Below, piece after piece: positions 50,870 through 59,549 of a stretch of 60,546 nucleotides of DNA. The notes below the pieces were generated by a model. That model saw only the letters and a program-made list of their open reading frames with translations. It had not been told where the DNA came from and ran no database searches. The stretch is from positions 1 through 60,546 of the forward strand of contig JAEINQ010000043.1 in NCBI GenBank assembly GCA_016342285.1, read 5' to 3'. This DNA comes from Desulfobacterales bacterium (GTDB taxonomy: Bacteria > Desulfobacterota > Desulfobacteria > Desulfobacterales > JAEINQ01). Position numbers and translations under genes: made by a program. Every line of letters begins with the position of its first letter. Within the stretch, counting starts at the first letter, position 1.

Positions 50870-51391
50870 TTATTCCGCATCTTCGTGAGTTGCACGGCTT
50901 GAAAAAAAGTGAATCAAATGCCCGATGGAGTACAGAAAAATCAAGACGCCGCTCAACATAATCGGCAAGGATCGTATCCCTTCGGAGATATGGAGCAGGG
51001 GAATCTCGGCGTCCCACTTGAACAGGGTCAACTTATAGCCGTAGACGGTCATCACCACGCCAAATATGGCCAAAATAGTATGGGACAGAAAATCAAAAAA
51101 ACGACCCACCGGTTTCGGGCTCATTTCCCGGAACACGGATACACCCAGGTGGGTTTTTTGGTGGACGCCGACGGATGCGCCTAAAAAGCCAATATAGACA
51201 ACCAATAGCAAGGAAACTTGTTCAACCCAGGTGGGGGTTGCATTCAGCACGTAACGACCAAAGACAAGCCAACCGAAAATAGCCGTCATAACAACCATGG
51301 CGATACCGGTAAGGATCGTCGTTATATAGCTGAAGAGATCCAACAATCGGTCAAATGATGATTTGTTCTCCAAGGATTTTCCTGTGGACAT
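50870..51391 (-). CDS. TRAP transporter small permease (DctQ), system 2
   Basis: 173-aa, four hydrophobic helices. VFGRYVLNATPTWVEQVSLLLVVYIGFLGASVGVHQKTHLGV is the conserved part (two blocks). Start ATG 51391; the ribosome binding site is weak. Between dctP and dctM of system 2. Confidence 0.92.
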   Translation of the reverse strand: MSTGKSLENKSSFDRLLDLFSYITTILTGIAMVVMTAIFGWLVFGRYVLNATPTWVEQVSLLLVVYIGFLGASVGVHQKTHLGVSVFREMSPKPVGRFFDFLSHTILAIFGVVMTVYGYKLTLFKWDAEIPLLHISEGIRSLPIMLSGVLIFLYSIGHLIHFFSSRATHEDAE

Positions 51392-51509
51392 AGGTAATAC
51401 CCGATAGAATTTAACTTTATCCGGAAAACTTTGAATTTCGCTTCGGAAATGGTCACCGGTATTCCTTCCTAAAAAGGAATACCGGTGACGGCAACGCTTA
51501 CAGCAATGA

Positions 51510-52496
51510 CTAAGGCGTATTTTGGATCAGCTTGACCAACGGCTTGAGGCTCGGGTTTTGAGCAAGAAACTTATCGTAAACCGGTTTCATCGCTGCCTGA
51601 AATGCGCTTTTGTCCGGAATCGTATTGAACTTGACACCGCCTGCCATCACTTTTGTCTCACTTGCCTTTGCTCTCTCTTTCCAAAGCTTGCGCTGAAGCA
51701 GCGCGGACTCCTGGGCGGCTTCCTTCAGAATTTTCTGATCATTTGCAGACAACTTATTGTACACGTCTGCATTGATACACAACGTCTCGGGAATGATCAG
51801 ATGCTGGGAGAGAGAATAAAATGGGGCGACCTCATAATGACCGGTCGACTCGTAGGAAGGCCAGTTATTTTCTGCACCGTCCACAACCCCGGTTTTCAGG
51901 GACTGGTAGACTTCTGAAAAAGCCATGGGAGAGGGGTTCCCGCCAAGCGCGGAAATCATGCCGGAGTATAAGTCATTGTTCATCACCCTGACTTTCAGGC
52001 CGACCACATCGGCGGGGGTTTTAATGGGCTTTTTGGAGTTATAAAACGAACGGGATCCGCCATCATACCAGGCCAGGGAGATAAGGCCTTTTTTTGCCAG
52101 ACCCGCATTGATCATGTCGCCCGCTTTTCCTTCAAGAACACGCCAAACATGATCCGTGTTTTTAAAGATAAAAGGGAGAGAAACCACATTGGCTTCCGGG
52201 ACAATGGGCCCAATGGGACCCAGACTGAAGTTGGCAATCTCCAGACCACCGAGACGAACCTGTTCAATGGCGTCCGGCTGGCTGCCGAGGGTACCCGCAT
52301 GATACATCTTTAATGTCATTTTGCCACCGGACTTTTGGCTCAACAACTCAGCAAACTTGTCCATGGCGATGGTGTTCGGGTAGCCTGCCACATGAATATT
52401 CCAGCCCTTCCATTCCTTGGCCTGGACGGATACGGCAAACCCGGCGATCATGGCAATGGCGACAACTACACAAGCAACCTTTTTTAAAGAGTTCAT
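51510..52496 (-). CDS. TRAP substrate-binding protein (DctP), system 2
   Basis: 328-aa periplasmic binding protein with signal peptide 1-26 (cleavage near VQA-KE). Core motifs KMYHAGTLGSQPDAIEQVRLG, LKVRVMNNDLYSGMISALGGNP and KTGVVDGAENNWPSYES. GGGAGGGG precedes the ATG. The RVMN arginine is the conserved carboxylate contact. Start of the system 2 TRAP genes, divergent from nothing but preceded by kdgK in the same direction with 250 bp between. Confidence 0.95.
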   Translation of the reverse strand: MNSLKKVACVVVAIAMIAGFAVSVQAKEWKGWNIHVAGYPNTIAMDKFAELLSQKSGGKMTLKMYHAGTLGSQPDAIEQVRLGGLEIANFSLGPIGPIVPEANVVSLPFIFKNTDHVWRVLEGKAGDMINAGLAKKGLISLAWYDGGSRSFYNSKKPIKTPADVVGLKVRVMNNDLYSGMISALGGNPSPMAFSEVYQSLKTGVVDGAENNWPSYESTGHYEVAPFYSLSQHLIIPETLCINADVYNKLSANDQKILKEAAQESALLQRKLWKERAKASETKVMAGGVKFNTIPDKSAFQAAMKPVYDKFLAQNPSLKPLVKLIQNTP

Positions 52497-52690
52497 TTGG
52501 TCCCCTCCCTGCTTAGCATATTGAAAAAATGCGGTTACGGTCAGCTCGCCTTTAAAAAAAATGCACGATTGGACAATTCTTTAAAGGCCTCCAGATAACG
52601 AGTCACACGAAAACCTCCCCCTGCTGTTTCCCCCCTTTCTCATTGCGGTTAAAAAAACAAACCACCACTTGGTTTATTGCTGTATCTTTA

Positions 52691-52706
52691 TATTTTACGC
52701 AAAATA
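52691..52706. promoter_or_regulatory. Palindromic candidate operator of TRAP system 2
   Basis: TATTTTACGCAAAATA: perfect 6-bp arms TATTTT/AAAATA around ACGC, in the AT-rich upstream region of dctP-2. Suits a dimeric repressor; which one is not known. Confidence 0.4.
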
Positions 52707-52744
52707 CATTCCACCGTGCCATATTCTCCGGATGAACGGACCTG

Positions 52745-53845
52745 TCAGCGGTCCACACGGGCGCTTCCGCCGGCTGCAAGTTTTTCAACTTCCTTAAACG
52801 TGGCCATGGTGGTATCGCCCGGTGTGGTCATGGCCAAAGCGCCATGGGCAGCACCATATTCCACCGCGGTCTGTGCATCGTTATGTATCATGAGACCGTA
52901 GATCAGGCCGGATGCAAAGCTGTCGCCGCCGCCGACGCGGTCCAGTATTTCAAGATTTTCCCGCGTGGGCGCGGAATGAAATTTACCTTCCGCCCAGCAA
53001 ATGGCGCCCCAATCGTTGTAGCTGGCCGTCTTGACGGCCCGCAGCGTTGTGGCGGCGACTTTAAAGTTGGGAAACACGGAGACCGCCTGCTCGATCATCC
53101 TCTTGAAGCCGGCAATGGGGAGCGTGGAAAGATTCTCGTCCACCCCTTCGACGTCAAAACCCAAACAGGCGCTGAAATCTTCTTCATTGCCCAGCATGAC
53201 GTCAACAAACGGTGCCAGCCGGCGATTGACTTCCCGGGCCTTGGGTTTGCCGCCCAGCCGCTTCCACAACGACGGCCGGTAATTCAAATCGTAGGATACA
53301 ATGGTTCCGTGTTTTCGAGCGATTTCCATGGCCTCCTGGACCACTTCTGTGGTGGTTTCGGAAAGCGCGGCAAAAATTCCGCCGGTGTGAAACCAGCGAA
53401 CCCCATGTTCGCCAAAAATGAACTCCCAGTCGATATCGCCCGGTTTGAGCTGGGATACCGCCGTATGGCCGCGGTCGGATACCCCCAGGGCACCCCGTAC
53501 GCCAAATCCCCGTTCGGTAAAATTGATGCCGTTCCGGACCGTTTCTCCAATACCGTCAAAGGGCGCCCATTTGATGAAGGTGTCGTCCACCCCGCCCTGA
53601 AGGATTAGATCTCCGACCAAACGGCCGATGGCGTTATCTGCAAAAGCGGTGACAATGGCCGTACGCATGCCGAAACATTTGCGCAGGCCCCGCGCCACAT
53701 TATATTCTCCGCCGCCCTCCCAGGCACGAAAATGCCGGGTGGTATGGATCCGTTCGATCCCGGGGTCGAGGCGCAACATGACTTCTCCCAGGGATAAGGC
53801 ATCGAAACGGCAGCTGCCTTTGGATTTGATGGTGAGTACCGCCAT
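52745..53845 (-). CDS. kdgK: 2-keto-3-deoxygluconate kinase (PfkB family)
   Basis: 366-aa PfkB-family sugar kinase: KDG plus ATP gives KDPG. N-terminal GEVMLRLDP (20-28), GGGEYNVARGL (44-54) for sugar binding, DLNYRPSLW (186-194) and the catalytic GGGDSFASGL with D308. The GEYNVARGL and WEGGGE pattern is that of KdgK rather than fructokinase. ATG 53845 with AAAGGAG 9 bases upstream. It stands between eda and the TRAP-2 genes. Confidence 0.93.
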   Translation of the reverse strand: MAVLTIKSKGSCRFDALSLGEVMLRLDPGIERIHTTRHFRAWEGGGEYNVARGLRKCFGMRTAIVTAFADNAIGRLVGDLILQGGVDDTFIKWAPFDGIGETVRNGINFTERGFGVRGALGVSDRGHTAVSQLKPGDIDWEFIFGEHGVRWFHTGGIFAALSETTTEVVQEAMEIARKHGTIVSYDLNYRPSLWKRLGGKPKAREVNRRLAPFVDVMLGNEEDFSACLGFDVEGVDENLSTLPIAGFKRMIEQAVSVFPNFKVAATTLRAVKTASYNDWGAICWAEGKFHSAPTRENLEILDRVGGGDSFASGLIYGLMIHNDAQTAVEYGAAHGALAMTTPGDTTMATFKEVEKLAAGGSARVDR

Positions 53846-53984
53846 GATGAAAACTCCTTTGGTATAAGCGTTGGTGGTAACGATCGGTGCGGTCCACGCT
53901 TTACTCTGACCTAAAGCCACCACTTCCAGTGGTGGACCCGGAAAGGTTCGACCGTTCCGGCCAGACAAGGTCTGAGTGAATTTT

Positions 53985-54175
53985 CAATGTCCAATGCTCA
54001 ATTCTCAATTCTCAATTCTGGTATCGCTCCGCTCTGCCAATTTTTAAAAGGCTAAAAAAGGCAAAATACCGCCTTGAACATTGAGCATTGAGCATTGAAC
54101 ATTGGACATTGAGCCCTCCTCTGGAGGGCTTCTTGAGGCCACCCGCTCTGCGGGTGGAGCCTCACTTACCCCAAA
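53985..54175. repeat. R2 modular repeat in inverted order
   Basis: AATGTCCAATGCTC runs, GGCTAAAAAAGGC, ACATTGAGCATTGAGC runs, hairpin GCCCTCCTCTGGAGGGC and hairpin CCACCCGCTCTGCGGGTGG. It is the inverted counterpart of 11398-11527. It may end eda transcription. No gene in 53846-54190. Confidence 0.65.
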
Positions 54176-54190
54176 GTTGCCCAGGGTGTA

Positions 54191-54829
54191 TCAGGCGGCC
54201 GATACCGTTGCCGCCAGTGCCAGCGCTTCCCGGGTCAGCCGGGTGACGTCGTCAAAGCGACGCTCCGCGATCAGCGCGGATTTGACCATCCAGCTCCCCC
54301 CAATCGCGGGAACCTGGGGGTGTGCCAGATAGTCGCAAAGATTATTGGCGTTGATCCCGCCGGTCGGGATAAGGTTCATCATCGTATAGGGTGCGCAGAT
54401 GGCCTTCAATGTCTTCAGGCCGCCGGTGGCTTCGGCCGGAAAGAATTTCAACAGCGTCAAGCCCAAATCGAGCGCCCGTTGGATGTCGGTGGGTGTACAG
54501 ACGCCGGGGGTCACCGGAATGGCTTGATCCAGGCAGAATTCAACGACTTTTTCGCTGAAGCCCGGCGAAACGATAAAATTGGCGCCGGCATCCAGGGCTG
54601 TTTTTGCCTGATCAATGGTCAGCACCGTTCCGGCGCCCACCAAGATGTCACCTCGTTTGGCCAGGGTTCTGATTACGGCTTCAGCCGCTTGCGTACGGAA
54701 CGTTATTTCAGCACAGGGCAGGCCACCTTTGATCAATGCATCGGCCAGCGGGTCGGCGTTTTCGGCCGCATGGATGGCGACCACGGGGATAATACGGTTT
54801 TTCAATGCCTCTTCGAATGGGGTTCGCAT
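54191..54829 (-). CDS. eda: KDPG/KHG aldolase
   Basis: 212-aa class I aldolase that splits 2-keto-3-deoxy-6-phosphogluconate into pyruvate and glyceraldehyde-3-phosphate. Catalytic E41 and R45 in EITFRT and Schiff-base K128 in LLKFFPAEATGG; VGAGTVLT and SPGFSEKVVEF are the family blocks. Last step of the uronate route. ATG 54829; its ribosome binding site lies in the tail of a truncated iclR frame that overlaps eda. Confidence 0.96.
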   Translation of the reverse strand: MRTPFEEALKNRIIPVVAIHAAENADPLADALIKGGLPCAEITFRTQAAEAVIRTLAKRGDILVGAGTVLTIDQAKTALDAGANFIVSPGFSEKVVEFCLDQAIPVTPGVCTPTDIQRALDLGLTLLKFFPAEATGGLKTLKAICAPYTMMNLIPTGGINANNLCDYLAHPQVPAIGGSWMVKSALIAERRFDDVTRLTREALALAATVSAA

Positions 54830-55016
54830 GTTTTTTCCTACCTTCCAAGGCTCCCGGTACGGGGTTTTGTGAGTCAATGCGGTTTGAAATCATGGGCACG
54901 TTCGCGTTGCGGGCAAGGCCGCCAAGGTTCAGGCGGGGGTATTGCCCGATCGTGTCGAGGATGGAAGCAACCCGGTCGATGGTTTGAACCAGGTTTTTAG
55001 GTTTGGTTCCGGCCAT
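54708..55016 (-). pseudogene. Truncated IclR-type regulator N-terminus in the eda leader
   Basis: The frame from ATG 55016 begins AGTKPKNLVQTIDRVASIL and continues DTIGQYPRLNLGGLARN, closely matching residues 4-36 of the IclR protein at 43338-44147. After that IclR similarity ends, before the recognition helix, and the frame runs on through the eda start to a stop at 54708. It has its own promoter. A decayed duplicate, or a leader peptide now coupled to eda. Confidence 0.75.
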
Positions 55017-55060
55017 GAATTGTCCTGAATGAAAAGGCCAGCCGTTTCTTAATGCGAAAC

Positions 55061-55108
55061 GATATTTCTTATAGCGATATCCATATCCATATCTCCAATG
55101 CTTGTCAA
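55061..55108 (-). promoter_or_regulatory. eda promoter and candidate operator
   Basis: Minus-strand TTGACA (55103-55108), 17-bp spacer, TATGGA (55080-55085), then ATATCGCTATAAGAAATATC (55061-55080) and CGTTTC-GCATTAA-GAAACG. Layout and motif match the iclR promoter. Confidence 0.6.
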
Positions 55109-55130
55109 ACAATTTTTCGGTGGACAGGCA

Positions 55131-55291
55131 GAATTCCTTAATCCCGCCCCGGCGGGACTCACTCCAAACCTCTTGTCCGCCTCTGGCGGATTCGTTCACT
55201 TTAGTCACTGGCAACAAAGCGGTCTCGGCATCGCCAATTGACGCTGACCATGCCCTGAGGGCATGGATTCCAATGGCAAATTGAAGAGAAT
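55131..55291. repeat. R2 modular intergenic repeat
   Basis: CAGAATTCCTTAATCCCGCC with CCGGCGGGACTCACTCC, CCGCCTCTGGCGGATT, and an end module whose hairpin is CCATGCCC/GGGCATGG where other copies have CCACG/CGTGG. Confidence 0.7.
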
Positions 55292-55331
55292 TCGGTGAAG
55301 ACGAAATCAGATGGTGTCCGTCCACGAATTG

Positions 55332-55351
55332 CCTATTTATGGATGGAAACC
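55332..55351. repeat. Solo R1 end
   Basis: CCTATTTATGGATGGAAACC, the right terminus of R1 without the rest, just before the 3' end of the nucleotidyltransferase gene. Confidence 0.65.
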
Positions 55352-55353
55352 AG

Positions 55354-56115
55354 CTATGGAAACAGGGGTTCGCAGCGCAGGCGTTTGTCTGCATCGTGGT
55401 AGGAATCGATATCCCCGATGTCCAACCGAGTGCCGTCGAGCCTTTGGGCCATCACGGGTTCCCGACGGCAGAGATATTCGATGAAATGGCCCGGGGCATC
55501 CGGTTGGTTTTCCGTGGCAAGAAGGGTGTCCAGATGCCCGATTGCGGAAGGACGCAGAAAGTAGAGCGGCGGACAGCTCCAGGTAGAGGGCGGGTCGATG
55601 GGTTTTTCATGCAACCGCAATACCTGGTCCTCATCGTCGAGGGCAAGGACACCGGTTTTTTGCAGTTTGTGGCGATCGGTTTGGGGCAGGGCCACCACCA
55701 GATGGCGCTTTTCCCGTAGAAATCGCTCGCAGAGCCCGGCAAAGGAAAAACGGAAAATATTGTCCGCTGCAGCGACCAGCATCGGTTGGGGAGATGGAAG
55801 GCTTTTTAGAACCAATTGCAGGTCCGCCACCGCCCCCAGTCGATGGGCATTGCAGGACGTTTTGTCATTGTGAATGATGATCGGAATCGAGACGGCTCCG
55901 GCGGCGGCTTTTTGCCCGGCCCATTTTCTGAAATGGTCGTAAAATTTGGCGTTGGTCACGATGTGCAAAGTGTCGATAGTCGGTAAGACGGCGATTTGAT
56001 CCACAAGATAATCGATGACCGGCTTATCGGCTACAGGCAGCAAGGGTTTGGGGAAGGACCGGGTCAAGGGGTAAAGACGCGTGGCATAACCCGCGCACAG
56101 TAAGACGGCGATCAT
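55354..56115 (-). CDS. Sugar-1-phosphate nucleotidyltransferase
   Basis: 253-aa nucleotidyltransferase: NTP plus sugar-1-phosphate gives NDP-sugar. Signature LLCAGYATRLYPLTRSFPKPLLPVADKP in the first 35 residues (the GxGxRL-type loop has AGYATRL), a DN pair in VAAADNIFRF for metal, and EKPIDPPSTW. Its start overlaps the GHMP kinase stop by 4 bp, so kinase and transferase act in order. By context it may activate galacturonate-1-phosphate; the sugar is inferred. Confidence 0.85.
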   Translation of the reverse strand: MIAVLLCAGYATRLYPLTRSFPKPLLPVADKPVIDYLVDQIAVLPTIDTLHIVTNAKFYDHFRKWAGQKAAAGAVSIPIIIHNDKTSCNAHRLGAVADLQLVLKSLPSPQPMLVAAADNIFRFSFAGLCERFLREKRHLVVALPQTDRHKLQKTGVLALDDEDQVLRLHEKPIDPPSTWSCPPLYFLRPSAIGHLDTLLATENQPDAPGHFIEYLCRREPVMAQRLDGTRLDIGDIDSYHDADKRLRCEPLFP

Positions 56116-57311
56116 ACGCGCCTCAACCCGGAAACGGAACGGGCCAGGAAAACGCCAACCTGGTCGGCAACTTCGGGATGGCGCCCACAGTAAGCGTTTT
56201 TGATATTGGCAACCGCGCTGCCGGCGTGATCGGGCGATACCAAACCCACCACGCAGCCTCCGAACCCCCCGCCGCTGAAACGCGAACCGTAGACCCCTTG
56301 GGTCTGGCTGACAATCTGTTGCAGGTCATGAATGGCCTGGCTGCCGCACTCGTAGTCCTGGATGGAGCTTTCGCAGGATTCCATCATCAACCGCCCGAAA
56401 GCCTGGATGGTTCCACGTTTCCAGGCTTCGACACCCTTGACCACACGCTTCGTCTCACTGAAAAAATGACATGCACGGCGGTACAGATGACCCGGCAGCT
56501 TCTTTCCATGGCGGCCAAACTGATCCCAGGGTATGTCGGCCAGCCTGGTTGCCATGGGATCGCCTGAAAATTCAGACAGCAATCGGGCGGCTTCCCGGCA
56601 TTCGGAAACCCGGGAATTGTAGCCGGTGGTGGTTAACTCACGCGAATAACCCGAATAGGCGATCAATATTCGGAAGGGGTCGGCATCGGGCGATAGTTCA
56701 ATGGCTGTAACATCGGGCTTGATAGTATCGATATGCAGCAGGTGTCCGGGCTGGCCGAAGACAATGCTCGTTTGATCCAGGATGCCGTTTTTTAAGCCAA
56801 TGTGGGTATTCTCAGCTACAAGCGTCAGGTTCACCAGTTCCCAGTGCGTAAGGTCAATCCCGTTGACATCGGCCAATGCCGACAGATAGGCCAGCAGCAC
56901 CGATGCCGACGAACTCAACCCCCCGCCCGGCAAATGGCCCATAATCAGTCCCTCAATGCCGTGTCGCAGGGGGACGGACTGGTGTAATGCCAGGGTCGCG
57001 CCCCTGGCGTATACCCCCCAAAAACTGCCGGTATTTTCTTCCGGCTGTGCCAACTGAAAACCCACCCGGCCGGGATAATTCATGCTGCGCAGGCGCACGC
57101 GTCCGTCTGTGGTGGGGGCATACGCCAGCAGGGTATAGGCATTGATGGTCATCCCCAAAACAGGACCGCCCTGATGGTCGATGTGGGCGCCAAGGGGCGA
57201 TATGCGGTATGGCGATGCGATCATCCGGATTTCTTCTTCCGCTCGCCCCGTTTCCGCCGCGAAAATACCTGCCAGTTTTTCTTTTTCCCTTGCTAGTTCC
57301 GGAAACTCCAT
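56112..57311 (-). CDS. GHMP kinase, galacturonokinase-like
   Basis: 399-aa sugar kinase of the galactokinase family. The N-terminal signature is SPYRISPLGAHIDHQGG (33-49), the form found in plant galacturonokinase; ordinary GalK has GRVNLIGEHTDYNGG. ATP loop GHLPGGGLSSSASVLL (125-140) and C-terminal GVYGSRFSGGGFGGCVVGL are intact. It is coupled to a nucleotidyltransferase (4-bp overlap) and a cupin (1-bp overlap), in a uronate cluster. The likely product is galacturonate-1-phosphate; galactose is the alternative. Confidence 0.85.
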   Translation of the reverse strand: MEFPELAREKEKLAGIFAAETGRAEEEIRMIASPYRISPLGAHIDHQGGPVLGMTINAYTLLAYAPTTDGRVRLRSMNYPGRVGFQLAQPEENTGSFWGVYARGATLALHQSVPLRHGIEGLIMGHLPGGGLSSSASVLLAYLSALADVNGIDLTHWELVNLTLVAENTHIGLKNGILDQTSIVFGQPGHLLHIDTIKPDVTAIELSPDADPFRILIAYSGYSRELTTTGYNSRVSECREAARLLSEFSGDPMATRLADIPWDQFGRHGKKLPGHLYRRACHFFSETKRVVKGVEAWKRGTIQAFGRLMMESCESSIQDYECGSQAIHDLQQIVSQTQGVYGSRFSGGGFGGCVVGLVSPDHAGSAVANIKNAYCGRHPEVADQVGVFLARSVSGLRRV

Positions 57312-57643
57312 TACAGAAAATCTTCCCGTATGGGCGTAAACGTATCCACCAGGCGCACTTTCTCGGTCAGCAACTGGACGCTGTGGGGGACATTGCCGGG
57401 CACGGTAAACAAATCGCCGGCAGTCAGGTGATGTTTTTCACCCTCCACGCAAAACAGGATTTCACCCTCCGCCACATAGGAAATCTGCTCGTGGGGGTGC
57501 TCGTGCGGCGGATCGGGCTGATCGGTGGGGCCATCGTGGAAGTCAATTACCGCCGACATCAGCCGGTCGGTTTGGGCCAAAAAGCGCGTTCGACCTTCAG
57601 CAATGGTCGTCTTTGTTGCCTCGGACTGTCTTATGATAGGCAT
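57311..57643 (-). CDS. Small cupin protein
   Basis: 110-aa single cupin. Metal histidines in PPHEHPHEQISYVAEGE and the second motif PGNVPHSV. Related to KdgF, which linearises 4,5-unsaturated uronate to 5-keto-4-deoxyuronate, the KduI substrate; length and HEHPHEQ motif agree with KdgF. It is first in the cupin-kinase-transferase operon (TAATG overlap with the kinase). The KdgF call is inference. ATG at 57643, with a second ATG one codon upstream. Confidence 0.8.
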   Translation of the reverse strand: MPIIRQSEATKTTIAEGRTRFLAQTDRLMSAVIDFHDGPTDQPDPPHEHPHEQISYVAEGEILFCVEGEKHHLTAGDLFTVPGNVPHSVQLLTEKVRLVDTFTPIREDFL

Positions 57644-57724
57644 CATGTTTCTCCCTTGTTTCTTAGGATTTGAATTTTCGGGACGACTCCCGACGGTACC
57701 ATCAGTCGCTGCAATTTTATGAAT

Positions 57725-58438
57725 TTACGGATGGGCACGATCTAACAGGAAACGCCTGTATACCTGATAATGCTCAGTCTCTTCGTATTCAATGGCTTTT
57801 ACCGGCACATGGTCAAAACTGTAAATTGTGGCTCCGGCACAGGCAAGAAGAATCGGAGAGTGCGTGGCGATAATGAACTGGGCATGCCCTGCCCGGCTGC
57901 TTTCCCCTATAATTTCCATCAACTCAAGTTGGCTACGCGGCGAAAGGGCGGTCTCGGGCTCATCAAGCAAATAGATGCCCTTTATCTTGTATCGTGCACG
58001 AAAATAGGACATCATGGATTGGCCGTGTGATTGTGTCACCAATGACCGCCCACCAAAGTATTTCAACTGACCTGGGTCTGATATCGCCCATTCATCGAGA
58101 AGCTTGGCAAAATCCTTGAATATCTCTGACCCGAAGAATGCCCCGGGAATAAGCCCATTCGACCATTCGACCCTGAGACACTGGTGCAATCGTTTTTCGT
58201 AAAGATTAACCTGGTAACGCGCAGTTCCTGACGAACACCAGATATGAATCCCACATGCCCGGGCCAGGGCCTCTATTAATGTGGATTTGCCCGTACCGTT
58301 CTCACCGACAAAGAGGGTGATGGGGGTATCGAATAAAAGAGATTTGGTTTGATTAAAGATCGGCAGATTAAAGGGATAATGTTGGGTTGTGGGAAATTCC
58401 CCATGCCGCAATGTAACCTGTTTGATATGATTGGCCAT
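57725..58438 (-). CDS. Small SMC/ABC-type ATPase (AAA_15/21-like)
   Basis: 237-aa single-domain ATPase. Walker A FVGENGTGKST (about 43-53), the ABC-like signature region QSHGQSMMSYF, Walker B GIYLLDEPETALSPRSQ and the switch histidine ATHSPILLACA. This stand-alone type is often found in accessory regions; without a nuclease or TOPRIM partner no defence system can be named. Low GC relative to neighbours. Confidence 0.88.
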   Translation of the reverse strand: MANHIKQVTLRHGEFPTTQHYPFNLPIFNQTKSLLFDTPITLFVGENGTGKSTLIEALARACGIHIWCSSGTARYQVNLYEKRLHQCLRVEWSNGLIPGAFFGSEIFKDFAKLLDEWAISDPGQLKYFGGRSLVTQSHGQSMMSYFRARYKIKGIYLLDEPETALSPRSQLELMEIIGESSRAGHAQFIIATHSPILLACAGATIYSFDHVPVKAIEYEETEHYQVYRRFLLDRAHP

Positions 58439-58589
58439 TTTCGATATGCCTTTACCATTTTGTCGTCAACCAATAAAAGAGACAAGGGGTTTACGCCTGC
58501 TTGCCTCCCGCTCCGCGGGAGAGATTGCCTGCTGTCTGACCTAGGGCAAGACGCAAGCCAGCCCCCCTGAAGCGGTAGACGGGCGCCTC

Positions 58590-58880
58590 TGCGTATGACG
58601 ATTTCTTCTCCGGTATCTTTATCGAGTCCTATGCGCTGCAACTCGTACAGGGAAACTTTGTCTGAAACCAGGATGTCCCCGATGGCTTGTTTCTCCGGAT
58701 TTATCCCCCCGGCAACACCTACGGCAATGATATCGTCCGGGTCCACTTCTTGGATGGCTTCTAAGGTTGCCATGGCGGTCCCGGTCTGCTGGCCGGAGCC
58801 CATCCCGGTTTTCAAGCCATAGACCCGCGCCCCACCGATGGCACCGAAATCATGATATGCCCAAGTCTCGCAAGAATTTT
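58590..58880 (-). pseudogene. Nucleoside phosphorylase family remnant
   Basis: Fragment of a PNP/UDP phosphorylase-fold protein (nucleosidase-like): YHDFGAIGGARVYGLKTGMGS, then EAIQEVDPDDIIAVGVAGGINP, IGDILVSDKVSLYELQRIGLD and EIVIRRG. No start codon with a ribosome binding site precedes it and the C-terminal half is replaced by unrelated sequence, so it is truncated at both ends. Confidence 0.7.
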
Positions 58881-59144
58881 TGACCCTCCCAAATCATTAG
58901 GCTTTTGTCAATATTTTTAACCACCTTGGCCGTCCAGGATAATTTTTAAGCTCTTTTCAGGTTCTTCGGCGGAAGGATTGGAACAGGAAGACGGTGCTCA
59001 TTTTGCAGCAATCAAATGGGAGCGGGACATGCTGGAATGTGAACACGCGCTGAAAGGAATTTATGAAATTATTCGACAGGTTTTATCTGGAAAATTGTGA
59101 CAGGATTGAAATTGCTCGTTCATATCCGCTCATCTAAAACGCAG

Positions 59145-59549
59145 TCATTCCGGGAGAATGGTCCCCAAACGCACCAATCCCGGAATCAGTTTGAAATGTT
59201 TGTCTTTTGTAAATATTTTATAGCCATGTTGAAAAGCAACGGCCGCAATCCATATATCGTTTGTCGGAATCGGCGTGCCCGCAACTTTCAGATTATTGAG
59301 TATTGATGCGTAAAAATCAGCTGTCCCCACATCAATGGGGTGAACAACGACTCTGGGAGAGTCCATAAAAACATTGAGTTCTTTTCTGTTCTTGGCTTCC
59401 CGGCCGCCACCCCTGAAACCTGAAAAAAGTTCACCGACACTAATGGCTGAAAAACCAATCAGATCTATTTTTCTCAATGCATCGACAACCTTGACATCAC
59501 CCTTCATGGCCAATAAAAAGATATTCGTGTCGATCAATACTTTGTTCAT
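59145..59549 (-). CDS. vapC: PIN-domain toxin VapC
   Basis: 134-aa PIN ribonuclease. Acidic active-site residues in VLIDTNIF (D7), the SVGELFSGF Glu, NDIWIAA and TKDKHF. Antitoxin gene overlaps by 4 bp (ATGA), so start ATG 59549. The 3' part is duplicated at 37533-37705. Complete and probably active. Confidence 0.92.
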   Translation of the reverse strand: MNKVLIDTNIFLLAMKGDVKVVDALRKIDLIGFSAISVGELFSGFRGGGREAKNRKELNVFMDSPRVVVHPIDVGTADFYASILNNLKVAGTPIPTNDIWIAAVAFQHGYKIFTKDKHFKLIPGLVRLGTILPE

